Of a stretch of 57,053 bases of DNA, positions 36,776 through 49,207 are shown piece after piece (position 1 is the stretch's first letter; every line of letters starts with the position of its first letter). Under the pieces are notes generated by a model. It searched no databases. It saw nothing but the letters and a program-made list of their open reading frames with translations, and was not told where the DNA came from. Position numbers and translations under genes: made by a program. Source of the DNA: Halicephalobus mephisto (taxonomy: Eukaryota; Nematoda; Chromadorea; Rhabditida; Panagrolaimidae); the NCBI GenBank assembly GCA_009193035.1, contig SWDT01000413.1, positions 1 to 57,053 of the forward strand. Direction: 5' to 3'.

Positions 36776-37624
36776 ACCTCATTGGAACAAGTATGACAGA
36801 ATTATGATGGAAGCAATACTATCGATTTCATGTATTTTTGTAATTAGAAAATTGTATTGCAACTTGAGCAGATTTTATTATTTTTAGCTTTAACATTATT
36901 GGTAATAAATGTTCGAATGATGAAATCAATGTTGAGGGAAAATTGATTGGAATGTTTGGCTTTTTTGGCGTTGTATCCGCAGTCGATTTTTGATTAATGG
37001 ATTTGTTAAAATCACTCGAAATGGTTTTCTGGGATAAAATTGATCTTGTTTTGTGGATTGTTGAATACAAATCTAAATTTGTGTTTAATTTTTGTTTGAA
37101 AATCTTTCGAAACGAAAGAATTGGATAAAATGTAAAATTTGATATATGAAATTTGAATTTTAAATTTTGAAATTTTGAATTTTTTTGAGGTAGTCTTTCG
37201 AAATTGATCTTATTTTGCAGGTTACTGGATATAAATTTATGTTTATTTTTTATTTTGAAAATCTTCCAAAAAGTGAAATAAAAATGTAAAATTTCATATA
37301 TCGAAAATTGAGAAAATTAATATTTCTCGTTCGGTGAAATTTTGGGATTCCATTTTGGAGGTATTCGTTTTCTATTTCAACTTTACTACCTTTAACAATT
37401 CTTTGTAAATACATGTATTTTTATGCTAATTACAGCTATTTAGTTATTTCGAAAAAATTTTAAAAAATCGATGATCGAGATTTGTGGATTTTTGAATTTT
37501 TTCATTTTGAAGATCTTTTATTAAAATTAATTTGGAGATTCTGAATGCACTTTTCAGGATATTCGATTCGACACACGGGTTGCAACTACTGAGAATAAAT
37601 TGATTTTCGTAGAATATCCCAAGA
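36776..37624. other. spacer between ARHGAP and SMCR8 genes
   Basis: AT-rich with no gene recognised. GGTTTTCTGGGATAAAATTG-like and TTTTGAAAATCTT blocks recur twice (37.0-37.3 kb), suggesting a small internal duplication. An acceptor-like CACTTTTCAG near 37558 may be the 5' trans-splice site of the SMCR8 gene. Confidence 0.5.
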
Positions 37625-39640
37625 ATGAAGGTGAAGGCTGATCCTTTCCGTCGTGTCCATGTCGTCAAGGAATCAGCTCTAATTCTTATAGAATTTTGTC
37701 AAGTACTGGGTCCGAAACCGATTGAATGTCTTCCAAAAAATCCATCTTTTAATCTTGATCAAATTGCCTTGTGGATCATGAGTGCAGATAATGAACACGG
37801 TTCCACAGTGACCATATTCAATCAACAACTCGGGATTTACGCCATGATTCATTACTCTACTTTATTGGATATCACTGCGAGGGGATTTCAAGTAAGAAAA
37901 TTTGTTATTTTTTTATTTTTTTTAAATTTCAGCGTCCATTTGCGATTGCTTACGTCACAGGCGAAGATATATCTTCAGAAATCTCAAGGAAATTTGAAGA
38001 GTACATTATGACCATCACGACTCCTTTGTTGAGCTGTAATATGACAATGTTTACATATCTGTCGGAACAAATGGTGAATCTGGCCAACACCGTCCAAAAT
38101 CACGACTTCCATCAATATTACGCCCTGTCTGCCGAGGACGAACCGAGTCCGGAGTTTTCGAAATCAGTCCAGGAACTTGCGCTGCAGATAAAACGGGTCG
38201 GACCGAGATTCAGAAATGCTTTTTCTGTACTTTCCTACTGTAACGACCAATCTTGTTCCTGTGGAAGTACGACAGAAGATTTCAAAATTTTCCTTCCGTT
38301 GATCGGAAAAGCCTCTGCGACGGACTTGATGCCGCTGTTTTACCTATGTCCATGTGTAAGTGATATTCAAGAAATTAATTTAAATAATTGTTTTTAGGGA
38401 AGTGAGTCTTTTGAAGATCGATTTCGAAATATGTTCAACGAACTGACGATGAGACATGAATCCAGTGGAGCGGTGATTGCTTGCAACACTCCCGTCATTA
38501 ATCCGTCCAACGCTTTGTGTAATTTGAAGTTCCCCACGAGTTATCCCAAATTCCGGTACAATAATACGATGATTTCCTTCAGCAAGTGTATCTGCAATGT
38601 AAGTGAATTGGGTTTCAAAGATTTATGTTCTAATTCTAACAACATCAAAAATTAAAAATGATTTTAAATGAGTTTTATATGGAATTTTGAAAGTTGTTCT
38701 GAGTAAATTTTCAGTTTTTATAGGATCTAAAAATGAAATTTTGGATTTTCTTAGAGTCAGGATTAGTCTCCAGAATTCGGGATTCTGACTCCAGATTCAG
38801 AATTCACAGATCTGATTACATTATTTAAAGCACTTTTTTTTCAATTTTAGAAATATTTTAGAAATTTAAATTAATCACTAGAATTTGGAATTCTGAAAAA
38901 TAACTTCTGATTCCGGATTCGGAATTCACAGATTTGATTACATTGTTTTAGATACTTTTTAACTCCAGAATTTGAACATAAATATCATACAATTGTAAAT
39001 TATATCCTAATGATTATAATTTATGTTTTTAGATTGTGTTTTCTATCCTATCTAATGATCAAATAATAGTAGCTGCGGCGAAAGAACGGACGTCAACTCT
39101 CCAGGATGTTCTGGAAAAATTGATACTTCTAAAACCTTCAAAAAGACGAGAAGAAATTCGAATATTCGAAAACTTGGATCAATTGTAAGTTTCCTAATTT
39201 TTATAAAAAAGCAATTTTATAATTTTAGGAATGAATGTACAGAATCTCGTCAATTTTACGGGGTAGAATTAAACCGAGAAGAATCCTTAAAGTGGATTTC
39301 AGAAGAATCCAGTACTTTTTCGACCAAAATTGACCTCAACAATCAAAAAGTCCGATGCAAACAATATAATGGCCATTTGCTGAAGCATATTCACCGACTT
39401 CATTTCCCTCACGACAAGCCTCTGTTGTCATACATCGCCTATATTCTCACAAATATCTCGAAATTAACAATTCTGGCCAGTTCTGCTTCTTTGGAAACAG
39501 TCGTCAAAGATTTCAAATTGGTTGAAGACGATCATTTAATAATTTTGAATTTATTGATCGAATCGAACTTTGAAAAATACGGTACTTTCCTTAAACCTCC
39601 TGAAAAAAATACGAAAAAGACCATGATTATCAATATATAA
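37625..39640 (+). CDS. SMCR8-like DENN/longin protein
   Basis: Exons 37625-37891, 37933-about 38355, about 38398-38598, about 39033-39184, and about 39229-39640, roughly 480 residues. The longin half carries [10 protein letters not shown] followed by [12 protein letters not shown] across a splice, the hallmark segment of SMCR8. [15 protein letters not shown] and the C-terminal DENN-like region ([35 protein letters not shown]) follow. SMCR8 works with C9orf72/WDR41 in lysosome and autophagy control and as a GAP for small GTPases. This protein is shorter than the vertebrate one, lacking the large disordered middle. The third intron contains dispersed repeat copy B. Confidence 0.78.
38646..38985 (+). 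repeat. dispersed intronic repeat, copy B
   Basis: About 340 bp, nearly identical to 24911-25246 in the same orientation, with scattered substitutions and small indels. It fills an intron of the SMCR8 gene. Confidence 0.92.
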
Positions 39641-39920
39641 TTAATATATAAAAATTAAAAGTAAAATTTTTGAAGAATGTGTTCTAGAATTCAGGGAACC
39701 ACCGGTGTTCTCGAGCGGAATTCTCGATTTTATGTGGATGAAGTTTTTGCGCCTGACGTTGTATTGTTTTCTTTGAAAATTTTTGATTAAATTTGTAATC
39801 GTTTTTTCCATCATATTTAAGATATTTTCAGGATAAAAGCAAGCTAACAGTTTACGGATTCTATTCCAATCGATTTTCAAACATATGAACCGAAAACGAC
39901 TGGTGTAATCTCGTGTTCAA

Positions 39921-42144
39921 ATGTACGGCGTTGAATTGGAAACAGACGTTACGTCCATTGAAGATTCTGCAGAAAAAACTGTAGCAGTGGAATCGGAAGA
40001 AACTGCTCCTGTTAGAGCAACAAGAAGCGTCACTGGAAGGAAACAAAATGATCAGTTGTCGACGGAAGAACCCCCGAATGAGGAAATCATGATGTTGGAT
40101 GATGGATGTGAAGGATCCGCCGAATTGGATGATTATGAACAAGAATCTACTAGCTGTTTTCCTGGTGGTCTTCTTGGTGAGGAGGATGGGAAGCTCCAGA
40201 GAAAGAACCAAGTATGGTCGTTGAGCGAAATGAACAGATTCTACCAAGGATTAAAAGAAGTTTGTTTTTTTATTTTTCCCAATTTCATTTATCCGTTTTC
40301 AGTATGGAAAAAGTTTCGATCAACTTTCCAAATTCATGGCTAAATACAAAGTGAATCGGGACAAAGTCCAGATTCAAAAATATTATTTCAACTTGTTTAA
40401 AGCTTTTCGTGCTATTACGAAAATCACCGAAGATGAGCTGAAGATCGTCCCTCGAGATGCTAAGGAGTTGTTTATCGTCATTAATGGCTGTGAATACAAG
40501 CAGAAGACTATGGGATCGAAGATTTGTCCAGATGCTTTCAGACAACTGTTGCTGAATGGATTCGCTACAGTAAAGCTGAAAAGTCGACGATTAGTAGTGA
40601 AAACTCCTGCTTGTAAAGCTCTTCGACAATTTTTCAAATGTTAGTTCTTTGTGTGGGATTTCCATTAATTAAGAAATTTCAGATGACGAGAAATTTGCTA
40701 ATATCCCGAGGCAATTAACGTTGAAATTGATTCCTTCGAATCCTGGAGATAAGGACTATGTGCTTTCCTGTGAACAGAACCCATTTTTATTTATTCAAAT
40801 TGATATGAATGATTCTATTACTAACGTGTTTGACTTTCTGCGGCTAAAATGGCTGCCAAAACATATGAATCCAGACAAGATTCCGTCAGATTCAGGGTTT
40901 CTGCCGGATATCAAATTGACAGTCCCCGGTTCTGCTAATTTCCCGAAACTGATTGTTCGTCACTCGAATGAAGCCCAGCGGAGATTATCGTTGAAAAGGT
41001 AAGTTTAAAAAATGTAATAATGTTTATTTTCATTTTCAGTTTGATTCAATATTGTGAAGATCGCATCGACGGCATTTCCGAGGATCAAGCCGACAACAAT
41101 CCCATCCTTGGTTTCGCTTCTCCTTCTTCATCTAACCATGGTTCAGTAAGAAAGAAATCGCGAGTTGACGAAGTTCCATCGAGCATCGTCGTTGACAGCT
41201 GTTCTGCAGTTGATTTTCAGTTTCGACAAGAATTACTTTCATGCGGTCTTACTAAATCCAACGTGGAAAGAATGTCCGGTCTTCATCTTTATTTAATTGC
41301 TGGTATGCAAACAGAACTTCTCTTTCAATATAGTATCATGAACTTGCCTCAGCCACAACCTAGTGTCTGGGATTTGTTTGTTTCGTTTGTGAAAAGAGAT
41401 TATTTATGGTATGGAACGGATTACATGATTCACGGAACAACTCATGCTCATCGGAAACGAAGGAAGCTCCGTCAGAAGAAGAAGAAAGAAGCGAAGGAAG
41501 CTGAAGAAACGAAAGTCGTGGAAACAACGGCTATTGTCGATGACGAAATGCTAGGGTTTTTGGAGCAATGGAATAGTATGTCCAAAACATCAGCAAGACT
41601 CCATCAACCTGAACCGGAACCTACTGTTTCTCGAGAAGCTTCTCAGGAATCGATTACACCGGAATCTCCGACGAAAGAGAAAATATGTGAAGAATCGTCG
41701 TTACCCCTTCAGGCTATGAGTCCTGCTGCTTCTGCTAAACCGAGGTCGTTGATCAACAGGAAACGAAGAGCGATCGAACAGATTCAGGAACAATGTACAT
41801 ACCAGCCTTCTGTGTCGATCCCGAATGGTCCACCTCCGACTGATTTCTCCTGTCTTCATCCTGATCAACCATCTACATCAACAAGTACATATGCGAACAA
41901 GAAACCTGCAAATGAAAGCACATTGTTACCTCCATCTATTGACAATATCGAAGGAAGTCAAACAACTTTGTTCCCGTGTCTCGAAAGGACTATCGATGGT
42001 TCTTCTCTTCAAAGAGCTTTGACAGATGAGTTCTCAAATCAAATAGGGCTTATGGCTCAACAAAACAGTGTTGATTATTGTCGTCAATTTGAAGAGTTTG
42101 TCAATTACTTTCAATCACCCCAGAAAACATCTAAGTTACAGTGA
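39921..42144 (+). CDS. Cramped (CRAMP1)-like SANT-domain protein
   Basis: Exons 39921-40260, 40304-40639, 40683-40998 and 41040-42144, about 700 residues. An acidic N-terminus leads to a SANT/Myb-like domain (VWSLSEMNRFYQGLKEYGKS, FDQLSKFMAKYKVNRDKVQI, KYYFNLFKAFRAI). A conserved Cramped middle follows (NGFATVKLKSRRLVVKTPAC, RQLTLKLIPSN, VFDFLRLKWLP). The C-terminus is Ser/Pro-rich and disordered, with a basic KKKKEAKEAEE stretch, and has a final acidic/aromatic tail. Cramped proteins are chromatin factors that control histone (notably H1) gene expression. The gene starts 281 bp after SMCR8 ends, and an acceptor-like ATATTTTCAG sits about 90 bp upstream of the ATG. Confidence 0.82.
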
Positions 42145-42411
42145 TCTCAGTTATCGGTTACTAATGTACTTATAAATTTGTGTCTGATATAAATTTTAAT
42201 TGATTTATTTAAAGAGAAAAATTAAATTTTGTCAGAAAATGAAAAAAAGGAAAAACGGATCATGAATATTCCCGACACGAATGTAGTTTGGTTCCAGCGC
42301 GTTACATTCGTTTTTTAACGAATTTTTTAATTTTTTTTATAAAAAAATTAAATGCAAAAAAGTGATTTTTTTGTTTTTAATTATTATAAATTTCAGAGAA
42401 GATGCAGGCTT

Positions 42412-43344
42412 TACTTCATGCATATATGGAGATGCCTCCAGTAACGAGATTTTATATAACAACGTGTGTTCTCATTACTTTGTTATGTGTAAGTTATTTT
42501 TTGGGAAAATTTTTATTATTTTTATTTTAGGATTTTAAATTGATTTCTCCATTTCAACTTTATTATCATTGGGAACTTGTTTATTTTAAATTTCAAGTAA
42601 GTTTGAATTTTTGGAAGAAAAATTATTGGAAAATTTGCAGTTTTGGAGGATCTTCACGTCTTTCTGTTATTTTGGATCTTTTGGGTTTAATTTCCTCTTT
42701 AGTTTGATATTTGCCTATCGTCATTGTCAAATGTTAGAAGAAGGATCTTTTAATGGAAGGACTGCTGATTTTGTGTATATGTTCATCTTCAACGCGATCG
42801 TTTTGGTATATCTTTGTTGATTTTAATTTTTTGAATTTATTTTGTAGATTATTTTTGCGACTGTAGTTGGACTTGCTTTCCTTGGACAAGCATTCACGTT
42901 GATGTTGGTGTATCTCTGGAGCAGAAGAAATCCATTTGTTCGTATGAACGTATTCGGACTCCTGTCCTTCAATGCACCTTACTTGCCGTGGGTCTGTCTG
43001 TTTTTCTCCCTTCTTTTGGGCAACAACGCTTTATATGACCTTATCGGTATGTTCTACTACTTTCATAAACTTTTAAGAATGATATCTCAGGTATTGTTTG
43101 TGGGCATTTGTACTACTACGCTGAAGATGTATTTCCTAATCTTCCTTATGGATATAGGATTCTGGAGACTCCTACGATATTGAAGCGTATCTTTGACCCA
43201 ACTCCTTTGCCCTATGTCGAGATCTCAGACCGTCCTGGTGGGTATAATTTTGGAGCTCAAGATGTCGACCGAGATCGTGCTTTCGTAGAAGCCCAACGTG
43301 AGCAAGAAAATCCTCAGGATGATGTTCAGGACGGAGCGAATTGA
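42412..43344 (+). CDS. Derlin-2/3-type ERAD membrane protein
   Basis: Five exons with about 45 bp introns give about 250 residues. The sequence follows Derlin-2: [96 protein letters not shown] and [18 protein letters not shown]. The rhomboid-pseudoprotease WR motif (FWRIFTS) is present. Derlins form the ER retrotranslocation channel for misfolded proteins. The acidic C-tail lacks an obvious SHP box. TTTCAG ends 5 bases before the ATG, a strong candidate trans-splice site. It lies 267 bp after the Cramped gene. Confidence 0.93.
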
Positions 43345-43595
43345 GTTATTAGTGTTCACTTTAATACGGGCATGTATTTTGTCTATTGCCTTTTCGTATA
43401 TTGGGTATGTTTTTGTAAAGTAATAGTGCAAAATTGAATTATTGTTTTATTCGAATGGTAAATATTTATCGAAACAGATCAACAACTATGCACAGACAAA
43501 TGGGGGGTTCGTTTTGCATTGGAGAAATTTGGGTAAAAGTTTTGTACTGACGACCTGTAGACTCGTAATACTGCTATCAGGTCGATTACTGTAAT

Positions 43596-44641
43596 TTAGG
43601 CTTCTGGATTTTCTTCACTAGTTTCTTTGCGAGCTACTTTTCTTCTCATACAGATTCCCGTTCTGGGATCGCAGAAGGCTCCGGCAGCACATGGAGTAGG
43701 AACTGCAGCACATGGTTGTCCTGGAGCCAAAGCAATAGGAGCTGGAGCAGCGACGGGGACTGGAGCGGCTACTGGAACTGGAGCAGCGACGGGAACAGGG
43801 TAAGCAGGGGGTGGAATGACTCCGTAGATTGTGCGGGAAACGCAGACAGTTCCTTCTTGAATAAGTTCAGGAGGACAGAGACAAATACCCATGGAACAGA
43901 CACTACCTCCAGTACATTCAACTCCTGGCTGAAAATGTAAATTATTAATTTTTGATTGTATTTGGTGAAATATTACCTCACATGGGGCTCCAGGCAATGC
44001 TTGAGGGATCAATCTACCAGCTGGAACGGGGGCTGGAGGGGGTGGAGGAGGACTATAAATGAAGTTTGATATATGGATTACAGGATTAGGGAACTTACGC
44101 GCATCCAACGACGGGGCTGTAAACGACAGGAGTGGGACAAGCACAGGCTCCAGCGACACAGGAAGCTCCTGGAAGACAGGCTGGGGCACATGCAGGAGCT
44201 GGAGGTGGTGGAGGAGGTTGATAAGCAGGTGGAGGAGGAGGTTGATAAGCAGGTGGAGGAGGAGGTTGATAAGCTGGTGGAGGAGGTTGATAAACTGGTG
44301 GAGGAGGAGCTGGAGCAGGAACAGGAGCAGGATAAGCAACAGGTCCTGGAGCAACTGGAATAGGAGCAGCAGCTACAGGAGCAGGAGCAATTGGAGCGGC
44401 ATAAACAGGAGCTGGAGCAGCAAATACAGGAGCAGGAGCAGCTAAAACTGGTGGAGGAGCGTAAGCTGGAGCTGCATAGAATGGAGCTAAAAATTTCACA
44501 TGAATTTTATATAACGTTTATATAATTATTACCAGCAAATGCAGGAACTTGACGTCTGATGGTCTTGGTGCTGGTTTCAGTGGTGTTTTCCTCGGCAAAG
44601 ACAAGACCAAGACAAATCGCGGAAAGTAAGAAAAGCTTCAT
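43596..44641 (-). CDS. secreted proline-rich EB-module protein
   Basis: Four exons from 44641. A signal peptide (LFLLSAICLGLVFA) is followed by ENTTETSTKTIRRQV. A long Ala/Pro-rich region comes next, with repeated YQPPPPPA units (about 44205-44300) and APVYAAP-type units. Then come EB-like Cys modules (ACLPGASCVAGACACP; VECTGGSVCSMGICLCP; PCAAGAFCDPRTGICM) separated by VPVAAP repeats. EB modules occur in nematode secreted and cuticle-associated proteins. The gene probably encodes an extracellular matrix or cuticle component. It is tail-to-tail with the Derlin gene, 251 bp apart. Confidence 0.75.
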
Positions 44642-46641
44642 CGCGATCCTTGAATGAAATTAGAAGAAAGCAAATCGGGATACTCAGATGAACCTGAGGA
44701 AGAGTTTTTATAGTAGACGAAGCGGAAGGATCGTCTGCTCCAAGGAGGTGGGTTCCATAACTCCGCCTGTGGTCAGTTCAGCGGTCCAAAACGGTGCAAA
44801 AGAAACGTCCAAGACCGGCTGAGGATCCACTCGGTCCGGATGGGTCAATATTTGATTGAAAACTGGTTTTCTGTTGTGAAAAAGCTTCCTATATAGACTC
44901 CATGGCCTCTTGAATCACCACGAGATAACTGACTGATATCCGTCAAATCCAAATCTCCAGAAAAATAATTGTCGCAAAATTTTGCAAAAAATAAAAAAAA
45001 TACTTGACAGATCAGATTTGAAATGCAAATTATTTTTTTATTTCATTAATTGTGTAAATATTCATAATCATATTATTATGGAGATTGAAAACAAGTATTT
45101 CGAAATACTCGAGATTTTCTGGAAATTAAGTTTTTCGATTTTCTTTTTAGCGGATTAAGGAAAAATTTGAGAATTTTCGAATTTCAAAGATTTTATAAAA
45201 TTTTCAAAATTTTTGAAATTTAGAAATTTTGGGATTTTGAAAAATTTCCAAAATTTTTATTAAATTATGAAAAATTTAAAAGATTTTTATATTTTATGAT
45301 TTTTGGGATTTTTGAAGATTTTTGAAATTATTATTCAATTTTAAAAGATTTCAAAAATTTTCACAAAATTCTAAAAACATTTCAGAAAATTTTACAAATC
45401 TTCAAAAATTTGTGAAATATTTTTTAAAATTTCGTAATATTTCAATTTATTTAAAAAATTCACAAAATTAAAATATTAAAATTAAAAATATTCATTGTTG
45501 AAAAGTAGTTCCAATATGATTTTTTAGAATTTTTAGACATTTTCAAATTTTTGTTTTTATTATTGGTTTCAAGTTTCTACTAGATTCTGGAATTTTTCAT
45601 CATCTTTCATAAAATTTAAAAACCGAAAGTTCCCATGAGAGCTTTTGGAAAGTTCTAGAACCTTCCGCAAAATCCCAATATTGTAAAATTCAAAAGTATA
45701 AAATTATTGCAAAATTTTTCAATTTTCTAAAATCCTCAAAATTTTAAATTATTTTGATTTTAAAAATCTGAATTTTGAAATTCTTTGAAAATTTTCACAA
45801 GATTCTGAAACTTCAAAAGTTCTTACGATACTGTAAACGATTTCGGAGTTTTTATAATTCTAAAAAAATCCGAAATTTTATTTCTGAAATGTCCCAAATT
45901 TTCGAACTTTTTTAAAAAGTTTGAAAGTTAAAAAAAAGTTGCAAAGTTGAAATTCAAGATTTAATAGGATTATTTATTTTTCAGGGTCCGTTGTGGATTT
46001 TCGTTTTCGTGTTTTGAATGACTTCCTTCCAGACAATAAGCAGATTACAAATTTCTTATCATGAACGACATCGAGGACCAGATTTTTACTTTCCCGAAAT
46101 GATTATTATTGAAGAACGAAAAAAATTCTAATGCGATTTTTACCAATACTTAGAAAATCGGAGTTTTTATTCTAGAGTGATTTTGAGGACACTATTATAA
46201 GGTTGTTGAAGTTTTTTAAGGACACTATTATAAGATTTTTGAAATTTTTTGTTTTGATTGCTGGAAGAAAAGTGATCCACTTCGGAGTTCCTGACTCTGA
46301 AGCGGAATCTCTCGAATTAAGTTAAGTGCATCAACCGGACGTTTCTCGATTACATCGCGGAATTCCGCAAAAAATCAGATTTGAACAACCAGCGATTGCT
46401 CAAGTTTACTGCGGGGTGGACAAGAACGAAAAACCAATCCTCCCGAGTATGTTTCGCGCTCAATAGAGAGCTTTTGTATTTTCCTTCCTTCAATGGGCCT
46501 GACTAGTTCTCCGGAACCATCCGTGGATCAAGACGGGCCATATTGTGCTTGCTGAAATAGGATAAAGGAAGTAAGAACATCAGAATTTTTATTTTAAAAA
46601 TGCTAAAAATACATTCGACAAATTTAACATTGAAGTAGTTT
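44642..46641. other. spacer with low-complexity AT tract and a coding-like remnant
   Basis: 44.65-44.95 kb is GC-balanced and probably the promoter of the EB gene. 45.1-45.95 kb is low-complexity AAAATTTTCAAAATTTTT-type sequence. 45.98-46.50 kb has better composition and plus-strand coding-like pieces, described as a separate feature. Confidence 0.5.
45985..46502 (+). pseudogene. coding-like remnant, unknown
   Basis: After an acceptor-like TTTTTCAG at 45984, a frame reads VVDFRFRVLNDFLPDNKQIT before a stop. A second stretch near 46270-46460 reads VIHFGVPDSEAESLELS, stop, then IRFEQPAIAQVYCGVDKNEK. The composition is protein-like but interrupted. It is probably a degraded gene; no family recognised. 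Confidence 0.25.
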
Positions 46642-49053
46642 TCAACAATGATGATGATGATGTTTCTTGTGGTGACCAGAACTGGAAGAAGAACTAGAAG
46701 AGCTGGAAGAACTGGAAGAACTGGAACAATGTTTCTTTCGACGGTAATGAGATTTCCCGTGAATCACATGACCATGAGATAAGTATCCAGTGGGTGGATA
46801 ACAAGATCCATGAACAGTGCCAGCAGACATGTAACTGCTTCCGGGAAAACGATTGTAACTAAATCATATGACAAAAATAAAAAATCATAATTATTAAAAA
46901 CTTTTCAAAATAAATTTCCGGAACGTTCTAGACAATTCTAGAATTCAGACAGTTCCAAAAATTTTAGGAACCTTCATAGAATTCTAGTTTAATAAATATA
47001 ATCATAATAAAGTACTTTAAAAAAACTGTTTTTGTATGAATTTTCAAAGAAAATTATTTTAGAAAATTTTGGGAATTTCTACGAAATTTAAAAAAATTCA
47101 TTAAACTCATACATCAGTACAATTTGATGAATATAAGAATTAGAAATAAAAATTACTACAAAATTATTTTTATAATTTTATAGGCATTTTTTATTCCAAA
47201 TTGCTTCAAAAATTTTAAAAAATTAAAGAAAATTTTAAAATTACGTTATTTTAAAAGTGAAAATAATTATTTCGTTGTAAAACAAGTTTTCAAAACTCTC
47301 TAGAATCGTGCTATATGAAAAAAATTAAAAACGGATATTGTTGCGATAGTTTTTCAATTTGAATTTCTAGAAAATTCCAAAACTTTTGACTTTTCTTAAT
47401 TCTAAAAACTTCTGATTTTCAAGAATTTCAAAATCGTCTACTAGATTCTGGAGTTCACGTTAGAACTTCAGTAGTAGTAATGTTGTAATTTAAAATATCC
47501 GTCAGATCTTACCTGGTGTGCCCGATTCCGCCAGTGGAAGGATATGGGTAACGAACACCACTTTGTCCTCTGATCGGTGGGTTGCTGAATCCAACATCGG
47601 AACCTAACGGACGTGGATAAGATGAATTTATATAACCTGGATAATTGACGGGTCCGGGTACTCTTCCCGGACTTGTAGATAGTAGAGGAGTTGGATTCTG
47701 TGGATAAGAGCCTGGAGGAGCACTCATTGCACCAGATCCAATGTTAGTACCAGGATTGAGTGGGTAAGGGGGTAAAGGGTTCGGTCCTCTCGGATAACCG
47801 GAAGCAGGTCCTCCTGGGTAAGTTGGGTTCGGTCCTCTTGGGTAACCAGAAGTAGGTCCTCCTGGGTAACCGGAAGTAGGTCCTCCAGGATAAGCAGAGT
47901 TCGGTCCCCCAGGGTAGTTAGAGCCTCCACCTGCAGGATAAGCTGGATAACCTGCAGCATTGCCGACTGGCGGAAAATGATTCGGCCCGCTGGACTGGTT
48001 CGGAATCACAGTCTGCTTGTCATAAGGGGGAGGGGGGATATTCGAGTTGGAGTTAGGAGTCGCCAGGGTGAAACTTAGGGCACTAACCGAGTTAGGAGGT
48101 CCTTCGGTTATAATTTCGTAAATACGGTACCAAGGACAATGCAAAGGAAATTCAGCAATCTGTTCTCCGTTGATGAAAACCTAAATGTCGAAAATCCCAC
48201 ATTATATAGGCTTGTGATTTTGAAACACGCAAGTCCCGAAAGACGTCATAGTCCATCTTTCTTCAAATTGAAAAATCGTGAATCACCAAACAAACCTCAA
48301 CTTGCTCGAATTGATAGAATAGCCCAAATTCGAATTCCTCCGTGAACGGAGCACTGGGGGTTACTATAAAAACGGTGTTGGGGGAAAGAGCCCTACGTCG
48401 GGGGACCATGGGGCTAAACATTTTAACTGTGTTTCTCTCAGCATTGAAGACAATTTCCAAAGCGAGACCAACGGCTGAACAAAGCTTCATTCTTATCGTC
48501 CTAAATGTTATCTTTTAGTATTAATCAATACAAGAAAGCAGTCCTCTTTTAACTATCACTTTAATTGTTTCTTCAATTTCCACCAAAATCTTCATTATGA
48601 TCATCAATCCTTGAGGATCAACCAGGGAATCTTACACTTTATACAATTCCAATTAGGAATTTTTAGGTTTATATAAATATATCTAAAGAATTACAAAATC
48701 ATAGAATTGCAAAAATAAAGCTACAATTATTTTAATTTCTAAACACTTTTACGAATTATTTCCAGAGAATATCGTAACAATTGCCATTTGTACTTTCTAC
48801 AGTAATAAAATCTTAAAATGCCTTCTTTATAAAAATTCTAAAAATTTGGAACAATTTATACTAAAATTCACCTTCAATTTTCACTATACAGTAAAAAACT
48901 CACTGTTTTCCTTTTAACTTAGCAGTCCCGAAGACCTCAGATCCGTGATAAAACTGACTGGCAACCATTTTCGCATATGGAAAGTTCTGTAAAATAGTTT
49001 CAAATTCCCATATTTTTCCTAGAACTAACCGGATTTGAAACGTATTCTCCCAT
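46642..49053 (-). CDS. leaderless galectin-like protein with YPGGP-repeat and Ser/His tail
   Basis: Exons 49053-49030, 48986-48904, 48500-about 48296, about 48179-47511 and about 46854-46642 join in phase. The N-terminal about 130 residues follow a galectin fold: FYHGSEVFGTAKLKGKQTIR, CSAVGLALEIVFNAERNTV, TEEFEFGLFYQFEQVEVFIN and GEQIAEFPLHCPWYRIYEI. There is no signal peptide, as usual for galectins. The sugar-binding HxNPR and WGxER signatures are not conserved. A disordered tail has about eight NxxYPGGP/GYPRGP units (47780-47930), then SYPPTGYLSHGHVIHGKSHY, 16 serines and a His-rich end. The architecture recalls galectin-3, whose PG/Y repeats are N-terminal. Function is unknown; self-association or matrix/mucus binding is an inference. 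Confidence 0.6.
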
Positions 49054-49207
49054 TTCGAAAAAATAAAAATATGAAGATGATCAAAGTTAAATGAATTCGG
49101 AAAATGGCGATACTGAGTAATCCGGCCCATCTCAGACCAACTTTATTCACATAAAGGCCAAAAATCTGTTTCAAAAATATTTTCATTTTTGTAATTTCCT
49201 TCATCTG

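Noticed and set aside
43596..44354. 252-codon Leu-rich minus-strand frame and plus-strand Ser/Trp or Glu/Gln-rich frames
   Set aside because: Shadows of the Pro/Ala-rich EB protein; only the frame with a signal peptide and Cys modules makes sense.
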